Shown here piece by piece: positions 62,801 through 64,000 of a stretch of DNA of 64,000 bases; the stretch's first letter is position 1, and every line of letters begins with the position of its first letter. Position numbers and translations under genes: made by a program. Location of the stretch: positions 3,169,501 to 3,233,500 of the forward strand of contig NC_060059.1 of NCBI RefSeq assembly GCF_020283565.1, in the 5' to 3' direction. Under the pieces are notes generated by a model that was given only the letters and a program-made list of their open reading frames with translations, searched no databases and had not been told where the DNA came from. This DNA comes from Trifolium pratense. Lineage: Eukaryota > Streptophyta > Magnoliopsida > Fabales > Fabaceae.

Positions 62801-64000
62801 CAAAGTTTAATGTATAAAAAGCTAAATGTAACTTTTTTCTTAGGCATATATTTCATAGGGAATAATAATCGTCTACCTCATAGTAAAATATAAAATAGAT
62901 AGATAGAGATCTTACTAAGTTGTGCATCGAGAAATAAAGTCGAATTATCATGTAAAAACTTTCACATTTCAATTGATAATTATTGAAATTGTACCAATCT
63001 AAAATATGATTAACCAAATATTTTTGAAATTATTTTCATAAGTTTGCTACTTCAGGAGCATATTCAAGAGACATACATAATCGTTCTTTTAATTTTGGTC
63101 CAATTTATACTAAGATCAAATAGATCATGTGGACTTTAATCATGTTGTAAAAAAAAATTAGTTCTTCAGGAACTCAACAACAAATCTCTATTCATAATGG
63201 CCAGAGAAATTCACAATTTTACAATCTTTCATGAATGGTTAAATTATTTGTTCTTCAAAAATTATACCAATAATATTCATAATATTGGTTAAGAAAATGC
63301 ACATTCTTTGAGCAATCCATCAAAGATGCGCTAATATTAAAGCTTTAGCTTTTCAAGAACTATATCATAAGTGATCTTCATATAATGATCACAATAATCT
63401 TCATAATTTCTTCAAGAAAATTTTATTCTTTGAGCAATCATTCAAAGATGCTTCAATATTAAGGTTTTCCATTTTTCTTTTCTTGTTCTTCGGGAACTAG
63501 CTAATGTCACATATATTTTCAATAGTTTTGCTAATTTTCCCACTTTTTTCCGGGGCCATGACTATTACCACGACCATAACCACAATTTTGTCCATGATAA
63601 TCGTGTGTTGCTACATTCACTTATGTGAATGGAATAACATCAGTGGGTCGGACTTCATTCACTTCTGGGAATGATTTTTCATTCATTTCTCAATGATACT
63701 ATCATCAAATAAAATTAAGCAAATAATTAGATAAACATAATAAACACAGTCAAATAAAAAATTTCAATTATCTTTATTAATATTAATATAATGTAACATA
63801 AAATTTTATAATGCAAATTAAATAGTAACATAATGAAATTAATAATAATTATAATGTAACCTATAATAATAATTATAATGTAACGTATATTAATTAGTAA
63901 GTTATTGAAAAAAAAAATTGGCATATGCATAGAATAGGTAAAGTATGAAAAATAATTTGTTTATACTTTTCAATATGATACATGCAAAATTTGCGTATGA
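59849..64000 (-). mobile_element. Decayed Ty1/Copia retrotransposon, truncated by the window end
   Basis: The 3' LTR is 59849-60045 (197 bp) with 9-bp perfect inverted ends TGTTATGAA / TTCATAACA; next to it is the purine tract, AAGGGGGAG on the minus strand. Internally the minus strand gives pol remnants with stops: PQENDEQFELVLKYHI (about 60660) and ALHQAS-EDVF (about 60470), matching the RT/RNase H end of plant Copia. Near 63540-63610 it gives a Gly/Arg/His-rich gag-like piece (YHGQNCGYGRGNSHGPGKK). The order 3' LTR, pol, gag fits the minus orientation. The 5' LTR would lie beyond 64000. The coding region is full of stops and indels and is inactive. Confidence 0.8.

Noticed and set aside
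1..64000. CRISPR arrays, operons, tRNA or rRNA genes
   Set aside because: The window is plant nuclear DNA; the only tRNA-like boxes belong to SINE-like elements, and no spaced direct-repeat array or rRNA sequence was seen.

Overview
This is a plant nuclear window: AT-rich, with split genes that have GT-AG introns and plant-type transposable elements, and with no operons. Protein content and repeats (acyl-ACP thioesterase, thylakoid TatC, a MATE/DETOXIFICATION cluster, many hAT, Stowaway and Copia elements) fit a legume, most likely a Medicago-type genome. That species guess is recall, not proof. All exon structures were read by hand from splice signals, reading frame and family knowledge; there is no transcript evidence.

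Left third (1-19.8 kb), four single-copy housekeeping-type genes. PSS1, a base-exchange phosphatidylserine synthase (+, 12 coding exons, 425 aa), carries a perfect 105-copy TATAC array in its last intron. It is followed by a FatB-type acyl-ACP thioesterase (-, 6 exons, 387 aa), chloroplast TATC (+, 4 exons, 343 aa) and a GCIP / cyclin-D1-binding-protein-like gene (-, 3 exons, 360 aa). The introns and spacers hold several MITEs.

Middle and right (21.6-58.5 kb), four MATE transporter genes on the minus strand in two tandem pairs. A and B (478 aa each) lie at 21.6-29.6 kb. C (497 aa) and D (501 aa) lie at 37.5-41.8 and 54.0-58.5 kb. Exons 2-6 have identical lengths in all four (545, 87, 57, 239, 206 nt), and the last exon is 63 nt (66 in D). 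Two transposon insertions have a matching empty site in the sister copy, which orders them after the duplications. A short relic at 51.1 kb looks like a deleted third C/D-type copy. Between the pairs lie a gene for a protein with three Myb/SANT-like repeats, a 1-kb inverted repeat, a small glycine-rich protein gene, an eRF3-like pseudogene, a WRN-type exonuclease pseudogene split by a solo LTR, and a very young non-coding Copia-type element with 203-bp LTRs.

The right end (59.8-64 kb) is a decayed minus-strand Copia retrotransposon running off the window. The genes are not a pathway; the one functional grouping is the MATE cluster, probably vacuolar or plasma-membrane metabolite efflux. I found no clear unknown biological system. 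The best leads are the Myb-like repeat protein with a possible frame-shifted C-terminal extension, the uneven divergence between MATE C and D, and the inverted repeat at 43-44 kb as a possible small-RNA source.
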